DNA from: Adiantum capillus-veneris
Lineage: Eukaryota; Streptophyta; Polypodiopsida; Polypodiales; Pteridaceae
Assembly (NCBI GenBank): GCA_014529385.2
Contig: CM043964.1
Coordinates: 109,855,587 to 109,919,586 of the forward strand
DNA length: 64,000 nucleotides
Direction of reading: 5' to 3'
The position numbers were made by a program, and so were the translations under genes. Shown here piece after piece: positions 10,690 through 19,499 of this stretch (positions are counted from its first letter, which is position 1; the number at the start of each line of letters is the position of its first letter). Under the pieces are notes generated by a model that did not search any database, had not been told where the DNA came from, and was given only the letters and a program-made list of their open reading frames with translations.

Positions 10690-11257
10690 AAATTTGAAGC
10701 GGATGAATATTTGCGAGATTTGGATACGGCTTTTGCCAAGGTTCGCGAGACTTTGCAGAAGTCTCAAGAACGACAGAAAAAGGCAGCGGATCGCCATCGT
10801 CGCGACTGGAAACTGAAGGAGGATGATTGGGTGCTCTTACTTTTGAGAAGGCACGCTAAGAAAGAAAAAGGGAAAGGAAAGGCTTTTTCCAAAGCTTAGT
10901 ATGTGATACTACGGACCTTTCCAGATTACTAACAAGATAAATGATGTCTCCTTCCGATTGAAACTGCCAGATACTTGGAGGATTCACAATGCATTGCATG
11001 TGAGTCTCTTGAAACCTGTTAAGGGTGATGTGCCTGATGATGGGGAGCCTGATGAGCAACCCAAAGTGGAAGAAAACGAGGAGATCCTTGTTCCTGAACA
11101 GATTTTGGCACATAATGATACGAAGAAAGGTAAAGTCCGAAGGCGGTTCTTGGTTAAGTTCAAGAACTTTCCTGCATTTGATGCGAAGTGGATGGAGGAG
11201 GAGGACCTAGCAGATACTCCTCGGATTGTGAAACTTTACCTCGATGTTTTGGTTTAG
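10690..11257 (+). pseudogene. gypsy-2 integrase C-terminus with chromodomain
   Basis: Pieces in two frames are 10711-10899 (RQKKAADRHRRDW, Lys-rich; stop at 10897-10899) and 10958-11257. The second holds IHNALHVSLLKP, the GPY/F-type integrase end, followed by a chromodomain-like block at residues 42-85 (EILVPEQILAH then RRRFLVKFKNF and AKWMEEEDL). A chromodomain after integrase defines chromoviruses and can direct integration to marked chromatin. The first aromatic cage residue expected before the ILVPEQIL segment is not obvious, so histone binding is uncertain. Confidence 0.75.
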
Positions 11258-11850
11258 CATAGTCTACTCCAAACGGAACCCAGAATTCAGCTTGGCCGGA
11301 GATCTGGTGCAATGGGATGCACAAGAGGGGAGTCACTCCGCTCCCTTGTCAACAGATGCCTCGATTTTGATACTAAAGTCACTGATGTCTCTTTGAGCTT
11401 TAGGGATACTGAGAGCTGACAGTATTCTGCTGGATGACTTTATGAAATGGAATTCCTAATTATGATACTGATTTCTTCTTGACTTCTTGTGAGTGACGGA
11501 ACTGATAGCCGAAATGACTGCAGCATTTTGGTCTGATTGATCTCGTATAGACATGGTTGCAATAGGGGTTAGTCAATCGGACATCGTTGAGGTCCCGATT
11601 GGACCTAGATGTGATTGCTACCTACGTTGCCGATAAATCATGGTCTAAGATCCGAATGAATGTTGAATGTCATGTGATGTCCTGTGATGTCTGGTGATGT
11701 CCTGTGATGTCGTGTGATGTGACTGTCGATTTTGTACATGTGCTAGATGTGCGTTCCTAGTACGTAGGTACTAACAGTCAGTGTCTGCTAAGACGGTTTA
11801 TGGCTTTTGTCGGTTTTGCAGGCGTAATCGCGGTCAATTACAATGCTTTC
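11258..11850 (+). other. gypsy-2 3' non-coding region with 10-bp minisatellite
   Basis: No protein signature is visible between the pol stop (11257) and the PPT. At 11671-11720 there are five imperfect 10-bp units of the form CTGTGATGTC. The rest is unique. Confidence 0.6.
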
Positions 11851-11862
11851 AAGAGGGGGGTA
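11851..11862 (+). other. gypsy-2 polypurine tract
   Basis: AAGAGGGGGGTA sits directly before the 3' LTR (TGTCACAAAG at 11863). It is the plus-strand primer site and is almost identical to gypsy-1 at 20-30. Confidence 0.9.
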
Positions 11863-12405
11863 TGTCACAAAGTGATGACGTGGCGGACAGCAGAAACCCT
11901 AATTTCTGCCAGAAACCCTAAAATTCCTGCAAACCCTAATTTTTGCCAAAAACCCTAAATTTTGGAAATCGCAGAGGCGGATTATTATTAAAAAAACAAT
12001 GGAAAATGATGAGCGACGCGAATTTTGCTTTTGCTTTTTTTTAATGAAAAAAAGAGAAAAGACTCTCTAAGAGAGAGAGAGAACTGATGCTTTTGATTTT
12101 AAAAGCTTTTGGGGCTCTGCTTTTGGGCATCCCTTGTAACCTTTAAATTAGTGGTGAGGGCCTCACTTCTCAGGGCATCTGGACGCAGAGTCTGAGAGTG
12201 AAACCCTAACCGCTCTCTTGTACTTTGATGATTGATTAATATAAAAAGAAATACCGAAAGGGGCGCCAGTCTTTGGGGCCAATATCTCTACGCACGGAAC
12301 TCTGCCGGGCCAGTGCAAATCTATTGTGATCTTTGAATTGTTTTGAAGTGGTTATTTGGTGCTGTCGCGGTTGATTCTTGACTTGGAGTGTCCAAGTCTG
12401 TTACA
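11863..12405 (+). repeat. gypsy-2 3' LTR
   Basis: 543 bp, TGTCACAAAG to GTCTGTTACA. Teloboxes AAACCCTAA lie at 11894, 11913, 11931, 11950 and 12201, matching those of the 5' LTR. The base directly after is the TSD TGCTG and then LINE-B ORF2. Confidence 0.95.
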
Positions 12406-14289
12406 TGCTGGATGGTTCTCTCACAGAATCTTGGCCTTTGGGACAGTCGGTACGGCAGGGCTGTACCGACAGGGCTGCCCTCTGAGTGCTTTGCTTTATG
12501 CGATCGCTACTCATCCCTTGTTTATGTACTTGGATTCCTTGACCTCCACTGGTAGGCTACATGGCCTTACTTTACCTTCTGGACGACAGTTTGTTGGTCA
12601 GGCTTATGCGGATGACTCTTTGTTCATGCCTCGTAATAACTATGATGATCTACAACACATTATGCATACTCTTCACTTGTTTGGATTGGCAGCAGGTCTC
12701 AAACTTAACTTTTGCAAATCCAAGCTATTGCCTTTGAAAGAGTGTGACTGGCATAGGATATTGTGGCCTGGGGAGATTGTTCCTCCCCATGTTCTGGTTC
12801 GCCATTTGGGTTATCTGCTGGGTTGGAATGTATCGACTATGAAGAAAACGGATTGGGTGCTCCAACGTCTACATTCCAAGTTGAATTATTGGAAACTGTC
12901 CACGTGGCCACTTCATGTGCGTCTCAAGATTGTCCAATGCATCCTTGTGGCTTATGTGCAGTTTTACTTACCTTTGTTATCCTAGCCTCGGTTGCGCTTG
13001 CAGTCTCTCATGTCCAATATTTTAGAACATTTTTGGCGGACCTCGTCTACCAAGAGGGGCATCCGGCTTTTATCTATGGACAAGCTATGTTCTCCCAAGC
13101 GGCTTGGAGGGTTGAATATTTTGGACTTGAGACGTCATCTTCTGGCTCCAAAAGCTATGTTGTTGCCAGTTTTGGTGGAGCAGCAGCAACCCTGGGCTCT
13201 CATGGTCACACATTTATGTGCGCACATTGTCACCCCTTCTTTTGGTCATTGGCAACTGACTTATTGGGATGTTGTTTTTAGGAAGCTTGAAGGACACATT
13301 CCTGGATGTCCATTCACTTCTTCTCTAATTGTTGATTGGAAGGTTGTCACTTCACATTTGGCTTGGGATGGTCGACAATCCTCTGGGGGTAACTCTCTTC
13401 GCTTGGAGAGTCTGCACTGGAGCAGTGTTTTTGCTTCGACTTTGGTTCAACGGTCTCCTCACCAAGCGTATTTTCTTTCCCGAAAAGGAATCTGTCAGGT
13501 GCATCAGGTGGTTGATGACTCGGGTTATGTTCTTTCTTTTGCTGATGCCGTCTCCCGCTTTCGGTTGGGTCTTCACTATTCTCCTCTCTGGCGGGAGATT
13601 CAAAACATGCTTGCTGCTCATTCGCCCATTCCTCCGTTGGATGAAGACTCTCGCTTCTCTAATTGGAATCTGGCTACTACTAGATTGGACTGCATCTCAG
13701 CTGCCAGTGTCTATGCCATTCTTCAGTCTGATGTATGGATTGTGCATCGGGGTAATCAGCTGTGGTCGCTTTCCAAGTCATCCTTGTGGTGGCAACACGC
13801 ATTGTCTCGCATTTGGCAAAGTCGTCTGCCTTTGAAGGAACGTGTTTTCTTGTGGCGGTGCTTGGTGGGAGCTTTACCTGTTGGCAGTGTGTTGCATGCT
13901 CGGCATATTGCGCCTTCCCGCTGCCCCAGATGCCTTGAAGCTGAGGAGACCGTGCCACACTTGCTGTGGTGTTGTCGTCACTCCAGAGCCTTCATTCGGC
14001 AAGTGTCAGCTGCTCTTCGACTACGTTTTCCTTCCGGCTCTTTTCATAGACGATTTTGGCTTTTTGGGGTGCTTCGGTCATCACAATCTCAGATTGCGGT
14101 CTTCTTCACCTAGGTCAGATTTTGGAGTATGTGGCCATCTGGCATCATAGAAACTCCTTAATGTTCCAGGGCACTTTTGTTGACCCCTTTCCCTATTTCA
14201 AATTATCTCTTGGTCAAGCGCTGCATTTTGCCTATGAAGCTGGAGACGTCACTCTTGATGCCTATAGGATTTACTTTGACTGTTTCTAG
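12406..14289 (+). pseudogene. LINE-B ORF2, second part: rest of RT, zinc-binding C-terminus
   Basis: This resumes the RT interrupted at 5923. It holds the GCPLSALLYAI motif, the YADD active site (12605-12616), GLKLNFCKSK, and the zf-RVT region (CPRC then HLLWCC, about 13920-13980). The frame is constant from 12406 to 14113 except for two TAG stops, at 12983-12985 and 14111-14113. Both are TGG (Trp) in LINE-A. After 14113 a missing G (ATGTGGCC against ATGTGGGCC in LINE-A, near 14132) shifts the frame, and the true C-terminus (IYFDCF) ends at 14289. There is no RNase H domain. The copy is inactive even without the gypsy insertion. Confidence 0.9.
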
Positions 14290-14400
14290 CCTTCGGAGCC
14301 TTATAGTGCTCCGTCTTTTGTATCCCTTTCTTTTCGTGGGTTTTCCTCGCTTTGAGGTTTCCCACTTGTAAATTAATCAAAGCAGATTTACAAAAAAAAA
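14290..14400 (+). other. LINE-B 3' UTR and poly(A) tail
   Basis: This short 3' UTR matches the LINE-A end (1-189, reversed) almost base for base. It ends with a run of nine A at about 14392-14400, the mark of target-primed reverse transcription. LINE-A ends the same way at 75-87. Confidence 0.85.
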
Positions 14401-14436
14401 GTGTGTGTGTGTTTGCCGAACAAACACACACACACA
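14401..14436. repeat. (GT)n / (AC)n hairpin after the LINE-B poly(A)
   Basis: The segment GTGTGTGTGTGTTTG, a CCGAA loop, then CAAACACACACACACAC forms a near-perfect 15-bp stem. It separates the poly(A) tail from the right target motif. In LINE-A only one arm is seen: poly(A), then a (GT)n run ending in TTCG. Confidence 0.75.
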
Positions 14437-14949
14437 CTGATGACGTGGTAGCAGGCCCCGAAAAACGCGCCGTAAAATGCGCCGACAGGCTAACGTGGCA
14501 AACTGTACGAACGTCGCAAATTTCACCGATTGCTGACGTGGCAGATTCTCCAATGACTTGCTGATGTGGCAGTGCGTATGGATTTCCAGAAATTACGCTG
14601 GCTGAATTTGACAACTTTTGGGTTACATTTGCTTTTGAGTTTAAGAAGCTTTTGAGTTTAAACTTTTGGGGCTCTGCTTTTGGGCATTCCTTGTAAGAAT
14701 AAATAAGTCCAAGGGCCTCATTACTAAAGGCATCTGGACGTAGAATCTTAGTGTGAGTTCCCGCGGACTCTCTTGTACTTTGCACACAGATTAATACAAA
14801 AAGAAATACCGAAAGGGGCGCCAGTCTATGGGGCCAATACCTCTTGGCACGGAACTACGCCGGGCCGTGTCGTCTTTGTGAACTGTTTTGAAGTGAATCT
14901 CTGCTGTGTCACGGTAGAATCTTGACTTGGGGTGTCCAAGTTTGTTACA
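14437..14949 (+). repeat. gypsy-1 3' LTR, remaining part
   Basis: The LTR resumes with CTGATGACGTGGTAGCAGG and runs to the terminal GTTACA at 14949. It is homologous to the gypsy-2 LTRs in several blocks: CTTTTGGGGCTCTGCTTTTGGGCAT, the GAAATACCGAAAGGGGCGCCAGTC segment, GGGCCAATA, and the end GGTGTCCAAG.TTGTTACA. The 5' third differs strongly, lacking the telobox array found in gypsy-2. No PBS follows (CTCTCTAAG instead), which agrees with its being a 3' LTR. The next bases are flanking DNA. Confidence 0.85.
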
Positions 14950-15714
14950 CTCTCTAAGTGCCCTCTCACGTATTGAGACCAAAAAAAGCTAGCGCTCAAG
15001 GCAAGGAGATGCTGCTGCAGATTTCGGCCGCCAAGATGATGCCTCCAGTGACTCCCATGGTTACCCCAAGTACACCGGATGTCACCAAGACCAAGAAGGC
15101 GAGTTCCAGCGCTAAGAATTGCCTAAGGAGATTGTTTCCATTGTGAAAAGTTGCTGTTTTTCTCTGTTTTCAGCCTACAGATGTCGTAGACGGGGCTGAT
15201 TTACGAGAAGGAACCCGAGAACACACCTCTTATATGTGTAGGATTAGAAGAGGGGGTTCTCTGCGAAGAGATCTCTTTCAGGAAGTTGCTTTTTGAGAAC
15301 CGAGTTGCGTTTCGAGTTTCGAGACTTCACAGGTAATGGTTTCATGGTTCGGTCTCTAAGTGTGTTTGCACTTGCACGTTCTCTTCACGAGGGAGTAGGA
15401 GCACAGGAAGGCATGAGCCTCTACAGGAGAAAAGCTCTTTGAGGAACGAGAGCCAGATCAGCCCAAGGCTTTCATATCCTAAGTTTGGAAGTAGATCCAT
15501 GGATCTGAGAGCAGTAAACTCTCGAGATGAAATCAAGGAGCTGAGATTCCCAAGGAAGGATTCGCGGCCAGGAACGCAAAGTTGATGCTAAGATCATCTG
15601 CGAGAAGAGGAATCTAGGAGTAGAGTCGGGAAAAGAGTTACAGTGATGCCATGCCTTGAGTCTGGAAAATGAGATCCTTATTATGTCTATCATAAGAAAC
15701 TTCTCTCTATACTT
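14950..15714. other. Unassigned sequence between gypsy-1 LTR and an old gypsy fragment
   Basis: One open frame (14958-15146) is rich in Lys, Pro and Thr but matches nothing I recognise. No LTR, PBS or splice structure is evident. It is flanking DNA of gypsy-1, or another decayed element. Confidence 0.4.
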
Positions 15715-16760
15715 TATGCATTGAGCGTTCGAAGCACTTCATTTATGGGTATGAGTTGTGGTTTGCACAGATCACCAAGCACTTAAATAGCTTCAGTCTA
15801 TGCCTAGTGTGCATTGGAGTGCTAGGCAAGCACATTGGTCTCAATTTTTGAACAATTTGGCGCTTTGATAAGAGTATGTGACTAGCAAAGCTAACCTATT
15901 TGTAGATGCACTGAGTAGGAAAGGCTAGATTCTCTCTCTTGAGCGTCATCCTTTTCTCTCTATTAAAAGCGTTGATTTTGATGATCTGAAAAATAACCAC
16001 ATGGGTTCGTAATTTGAAAAGCATTGGTTGTAAGCACTAAACATACAAGGTTCGTGCAATTATGTGATTAGGGACAGGTGGATTTTCTTTAAGAACCATT
16101 TATGTGTCTTAACTTCTCACAAAGCACCAATTTTCCATGACGCACATAATGCATTAACAGGTGGCCGTAGGTGTATAAATGCTACATTAGAAAAGATTGA
16201 GCGATTCTTTTATTGGCCAAAGATGCATAAGGATGTGTATAGTTACGTAACAAAATGTATTGTATGTCAAAAAGTTAAAGTCCCCATGGTAAGCAATAAG
16301 ACCTTCTTATGTCTTTGCGTATCCGGTCTTATTATGTCTTTGCCTATCTTGAGAGACCTTTTGAGGACATAACTACGGATTTTGTGACTAATTTTCCACC
16401 TTTTTCTTCTGCACAGAACACACAATGTTTGTCTCTAGGTGATCACTTTCATAAACTTTGCATGTTATCCTTTGCACGGCCAATGTGACTGCATAGGATA
16501 TATGTGGTCTACCCAAGTCAGCAACTTCTGATCATAATACTAAGTTCACATCACACTTTTGGTGTGCATCTTTTGAAAATTTTGGCACATATATGAATTC
16601 CTCATGATCATTTCATCCACTCTCTGATGAGCAAACTGAAATTCAATCAATTGGCATTTTCATCATTCAACAGTCTAAGTGGGAACAGTTTTTGCCTTTA
16701 GTTTAGCAATAGTTCGTAGCATTCGCACAAGCTCCAGTACCCACTAATGCTCTTTTCGTA
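15715..16760 (+). pseudogene. Old Ty3/gypsy pol fragment (RNase H end and integrase)
   Basis: Degraded plus-strand coding sequence. At about 15725-15930 are remnants of the RNase H C-terminus, ending in VDALSRK (about 15904-15924). The open piece 16064-16372 has the integrase zinc-binding region: HDAHNALTGG (second zinc His replaced by Gly), FFYWPKMHKDV, and the Cys pair in TKCIVCQKVK. Further integrase core remnants are visible to about 16710 (DFVTNFPPF, DHFHKL, WEQFLPLV). No LTRs are attached. It is an older family than gypsy-1/2. Confidence 0.75.
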
Positions 16761-17133
16761 TAGCTCATAGATAAGCCCACTAAAATTCACCCTCCTAACA
16801 GCCCCTAGATCTAGTAACTCCAACAACTCTGTGGTAGGTGAACGGTTATTTTGTGAGGATGAAAAGAGCATTCAAAAGAAAGAGCATTCCCATTCAAAGA
16901 AAGAGCCTCTAGATCTAGTAAATCCAACAACTCTGTGGTCCATATAGAAGCTCATGTTTTCTAAGTGCAAGGCCTTTCTAAAATGAGGACACTTCCAAGG
17001 TCTCCCATCTTTCGACGTGATGTGGTCCACATTAAGATGTTCCCTGGAAACTACAGTCATACTGAGTAATGAACATATTTTGAAGTGCTGGAAAGACTGA
17101 ATTGATTCTTTGTTTTTATTGTGGCATAAGAAC
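16761..17133. other. No assigned feature; probable intron of the CFAP251-like gene
   Basis: The minus-strand open frame here (within 16872-17195) has no WD-repeat signature. It begins after the GT splice donor at 17133 and is probably intronic. A partial duplication of AGATCTAGTAA.TCCAACAACTCTGTGG is visible at about 16808 and 16912. Confidence 0.35.
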
Positions 17134-17259
17134 CTGTTCAGTTTCGCAATTCCAGATGATGAGGATAGCATCAGGGCCACAGTCAGCAGAGACAATATAT
17201 TTCTTCTTTGGACAAGCAGAGAGGCAATTTATGCGGTGAATGTGCCCTTGCAGAAAACT
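17134..17259 (-). CDS. CFAP251: CFAP251/WDR66-like WD-repeat protein, following exon
   Basis: The minus-strand exon is 126 bp (42 codons, phase 0 at both ends), with acceptor TTGGGTGCAG before 17259 and donor AACAG/GTTCTT at 17133/17134. It encodes FLQGHIHRINCLSACP followed by YIVSADCGPDAILIIWN. This is a WD40 repeat with the GPD..I.IW signature characteristic of CFAP251 (usually TADKGPDSLVIIWD). It joins the 17485-17622 exon in frame, giving ...NRSQHRQ/SFLQGH.... The next exon is not visible in 1-17133, which is transposons, so either the intron is very long or the gene is broken here. Confidence 0.7.
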
Positions 17260-17484
17260 CTGCACCCAAGAAAAAAAAACTACCCACAGATGGCATCAGA
17301 GAGATCATGTTGATTGTTGTGCGTAAGAAGATTCACTCTCATTACGTTCCATTCACATGAAAGTGCATGCATGTCTAAACTGTTCTGTTTAACAAGTGAC
17401 GAGCCATTTCAATATGTGTATGCAAGCATAGTTAGCTTTCCTAGTAAGCAAGCCATCTCTAGCAAAGAGTCCATAGACGCCAAC
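17260..17484 (-). other. Intron between the two CFAP251-like exons
   Basis: 225 bp, GT at 17484 and AG at 17260 on the minus strand, with a T-rich stretch before the acceptor. Both flanking exons are phase 0, so its removal keeps the frame. Confidence 0.65.
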
Positions 17485-17622
17485 CTGCCGATGCTGAGAG
17501 CGGTTGTAAGTGACTAGAGTATGACCAGCTGCATAGGCAATGGTACTCTTGTTTGTGCCAGTACGAAGATCTACAACACCGCCCCGTACATCGCTTGAGA
17601 TTCCAAACACCCATTGAAGTTC
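17485..17622 (-). CDS. CFAP251: CFAP251/WDR66-like WD-repeat protein, exon (N-terminal part of propeller)
   Basis: The minus-strand exon is 138 bp (46 codons), bounded by an acceptor (CTCCCGCTGCAG before 17622) and a donor (CGGCAG then GTTGGC at 17484). It encodes LQWVFGISSDVRGGVVDL, then AYAAGHTLVTYNR. This matches the start of the CFAP251 (WDR66/FAP251) propeller, where a WVFG..D...GV.NL segment precedes Y.A.HT.V.Y. CFAP251 belongs to the calmodulin- and spoke-associated complex at the base of radial spoke 3 in motile axonemes. Its presence implies flagellated sperm. Upstream exons should lie at higher coordinates, but I did not find them. Family assignment is from remembered motif layout, not a search. 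Confidence 0.65.
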
Positions 17623-18058
17623 CTGCAGCGGGAGAGAAATACAATGGGTAATTACAATGCTGCTGAGGTTATCGTAGAGCGAGAGTGTAACAAGAGAGGG
17701 CCACTTGCCAGAGGCAGAGGAGAATCCATCCTCTGTTGCTCGCTCACAAGAGAGGGCACCTTGCCAGCGGTAGGGTTGGCACGCGCGTGAGGCGTTTGTG
17801 CGCCTCCAATTCAAATGTTCGCCATTGCAGTTGGCATGTCCTGCTGCCGGGACACTTTGCGGGCAAAAAGAGAGGTGATAATTATTATTTCTTGCAGAGA
17901 AACTTGGAAAAGGGGTTGTCACATCAATCCAGACTTGGAAGTTGGAAATCTATACTAATAGATAAAGGGGGAGGAAATCCCCCCCCCCCACCCCCCACAG
18001 GCGTCGACAGCATATTAATCCGGCAATGTCGCTTGCAGCGTCTGGGAATCACAGTGAC

Positions 18059-18113
<55 letters not shown>

Positions 18114-18649
18114 AGCCACCGGCTATACTAGTGAACTTAAGGAAGGCCCAACAAACTGGCCTTCCAAGTAAGTTTGGCAAAGCGCTGTTGAAAAGTGTTC
18201 ATGGAAGACTAGAGCAATGTTGAGAGGCTATGCTTTGTCTTTGACGTCGTGAGCTTGAGATCTTAGTGGCTCTTGTGATTGTAGAACTTTTAGAGGGTCT
18301 AATTTGTTGAGCTACTTTGATGAAAAGCATGCCATTGTTGTGGTGTTGTGGCTAGTATTGTGCTCAATATCTACTATTGTTGAGTACGCACTAGATTAAG
18401 GTAGCAGTAAGGAAGTAAAGCTATGCTATAGTATTACATACCTAGCTAATCAAAGTGATAAATCTTGATGACACTCGATGATGGTGTGTAGAATAGAAGC
18501 ATATGAAATATACAATAATTACATTATTTCTTGTGAAATCATGGAACAATATGTGATAGAAGACTCGATTGTATCAAGAGTGGCACATAAGATGTTGGTT
18601 GGTAGTCAATAATAGGTGCACAAGTAGAAGCAAAAAAGGGTATCATATG
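17623..18649. other. Unassigned region with (GA)25 microsatellite
   Basis: The open minus frame above 17622 is probably intron: the acceptor CTGCAG at 17623 and loss of similarity mark the exon edge. A C-rich run at 17980-17999 and a perfect (AG)25 tract at 18061-18110 are present. Nothing else is recognised up to the gypsy-3 LTR. Confidence 0.5.
18061..18110. repeat. (AG)25 microsatellite
   Basis: Fifty bases of perfect AG dinucleotide. Confidence 0.95.
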
Positions 18650-18796
18650 TGTAAGAACCCAATGGACTAGCTTAGGAGATCCACCTCCTTACCACCCTAT
18701 ATATAGACATTGCGGCTCTTAGCCCTAGCTTAATTGGATCCCCATTTTACATCTAAGCTGTCTAGGCCCTTACCCTAGGTTGCTCTTGGCCTTACA
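18650..18796 (-). repeat. gypsy-3 3' LTR (147 bp)
   Basis: On the minus strand it starts TGTAAGGCCAAG and ends GGTTCTTACA. It lies directly downstream of the PPT. It is unusually short for Ty3/gypsy but similar in size to the LARD LTRs nearby. Confidence 0.85.
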
Positions 18797-18815
18797 TTAC
18801 TCCCCCTTGGAGAAG
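18797..18815 (-). other. gypsy-3 polypurine tract
   Basis: Minus-strand CTTCTCCAAGGGGGAGTAA directly precedes the LTR start TGTAAGG. The upstream bases (TTTTCGAGGACGAAAACA) are shared with the LARD units at 27690-27723, 41430-41466, 41764-41800 and 53170-53204. Confidence 0.85.
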
Positions 18816-18899
18816 TGTTTTCGTCCTCGAAAACAAAAGTGGAAAACTTCTCCTTGAGAACAGTAATGTTTTTCCAAGTGGCACCTTCTTCAAGTCGGG

Positions 18900-19450
18900 C
18901 TTTCCTTGACTAAACTTGTCGACGTACATGACAACAAGTACGTAAATCATGATAGTCTAAGATGCATTCACGTTCATGCAGTTGGACTAGAGGTTCAATG
19001 AAATCAACCAAAATTTGTTGGGCATTGTCGTCCCCATGCAAGTGTTTGTGTAAACGACTTACATGAAACACCGGATGAATACGAGAGTGCACAGGTAATG
19101 AGAGTTTGTAGGCTCGATAACCAGCTCGCTTAAGAATCTTGAAAGGCCCACAATATCTCATAGATAATTTAGGTGTTGTCCCAATCTTCAAACTTTATGA
19201 ATGCCCTGGCACACACAAAAATACCTCTTTCCTTTTGTGAAGGTAACTTGCCAACGTTTCTCATCAGCATACTTCTTATACCGATCTTCTGTTTGTCAAA
19301 CATTTTGACAAGCCAGTCTCAGCATTTCCATATGGTCTTGGAGGAAATCCTTGACCTGTTGGAACTTTTCAGCTGCCAACCCCACCGTAACTAGTGACCT
19401 AGCCATTTTATGCTTTCATGGTCAAACACAATCTCAAACCGTGCCCCATA
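18900..19450 (-). pseudogene. gypsy-3 integrase C-terminal region
   Basis: The minus-strand piece 18910-19191 encodes LSMRYCGPFKILKRAGYRAY followed by HSRIHPVFHVSRLHKHL, the GPY/F motif and domain that ends Ty3 integrases. Short degraded stretches continue to 19450. The core domain is not readable, so most of the integrase is deleted or decayed. Confidence 0.8.
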
Positions 19451-19499
19451 GAGATAATGCCGCTAAGTTCAAAGATGACACTATAGCATAGAGTTCTCT

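Larger units (their letters stand above)
5924..12405 (+). mobile_element. gypsy-2: complete but decayed Ty3/gypsy chromovirus
   Basis: This is a full LTR retrotransposon of 6482 bp inserted in LINE-B. It has matching LTRs (551 and 543 bp, TG...CA ends), a PBS for initiator Met tRNA, gag, protease, RT-RNase H, integrase, chromodomain and a PPT, in the order that defines Ty3/gypsy. A perfect 5-bp duplication TGCTG flanks it (5919-5923 and 12406-12410), and LINE-A shows the uninterrupted site. Gag and pol contain many frameshifts and stops, and the integrase core is deleted, so it cannot transpose on its own. By eye the LTRs are about 97 percent identical, with differences mostly in homopolymers. 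Confidence 0.95.

Noticed and set aside
11671-11720. CRISPR-like array
   Set aside because: Units are 10 bp with no spacers, in a plant retrotransposon tail: a minisatellite.
12992-13281. Alternative-frame proteins overlapping LINE-B ORF2
   Set aside because: They are shadows of the RT frame; the homologous LINE-A protein uses the main frame.
16872-17133. Minus-strand open frame as a further CFAP251 exon
   Set aside because: No WD-repeat pattern, and it lies after a consensus GT donor.
17623-17922. Extension of the CFAP251-like exon upstream as one continuous frame
   Set aside because: A consensus splice acceptor (CTCCCGCTGCAG) lies at the edge, and the upstream translation does not resemble the family.
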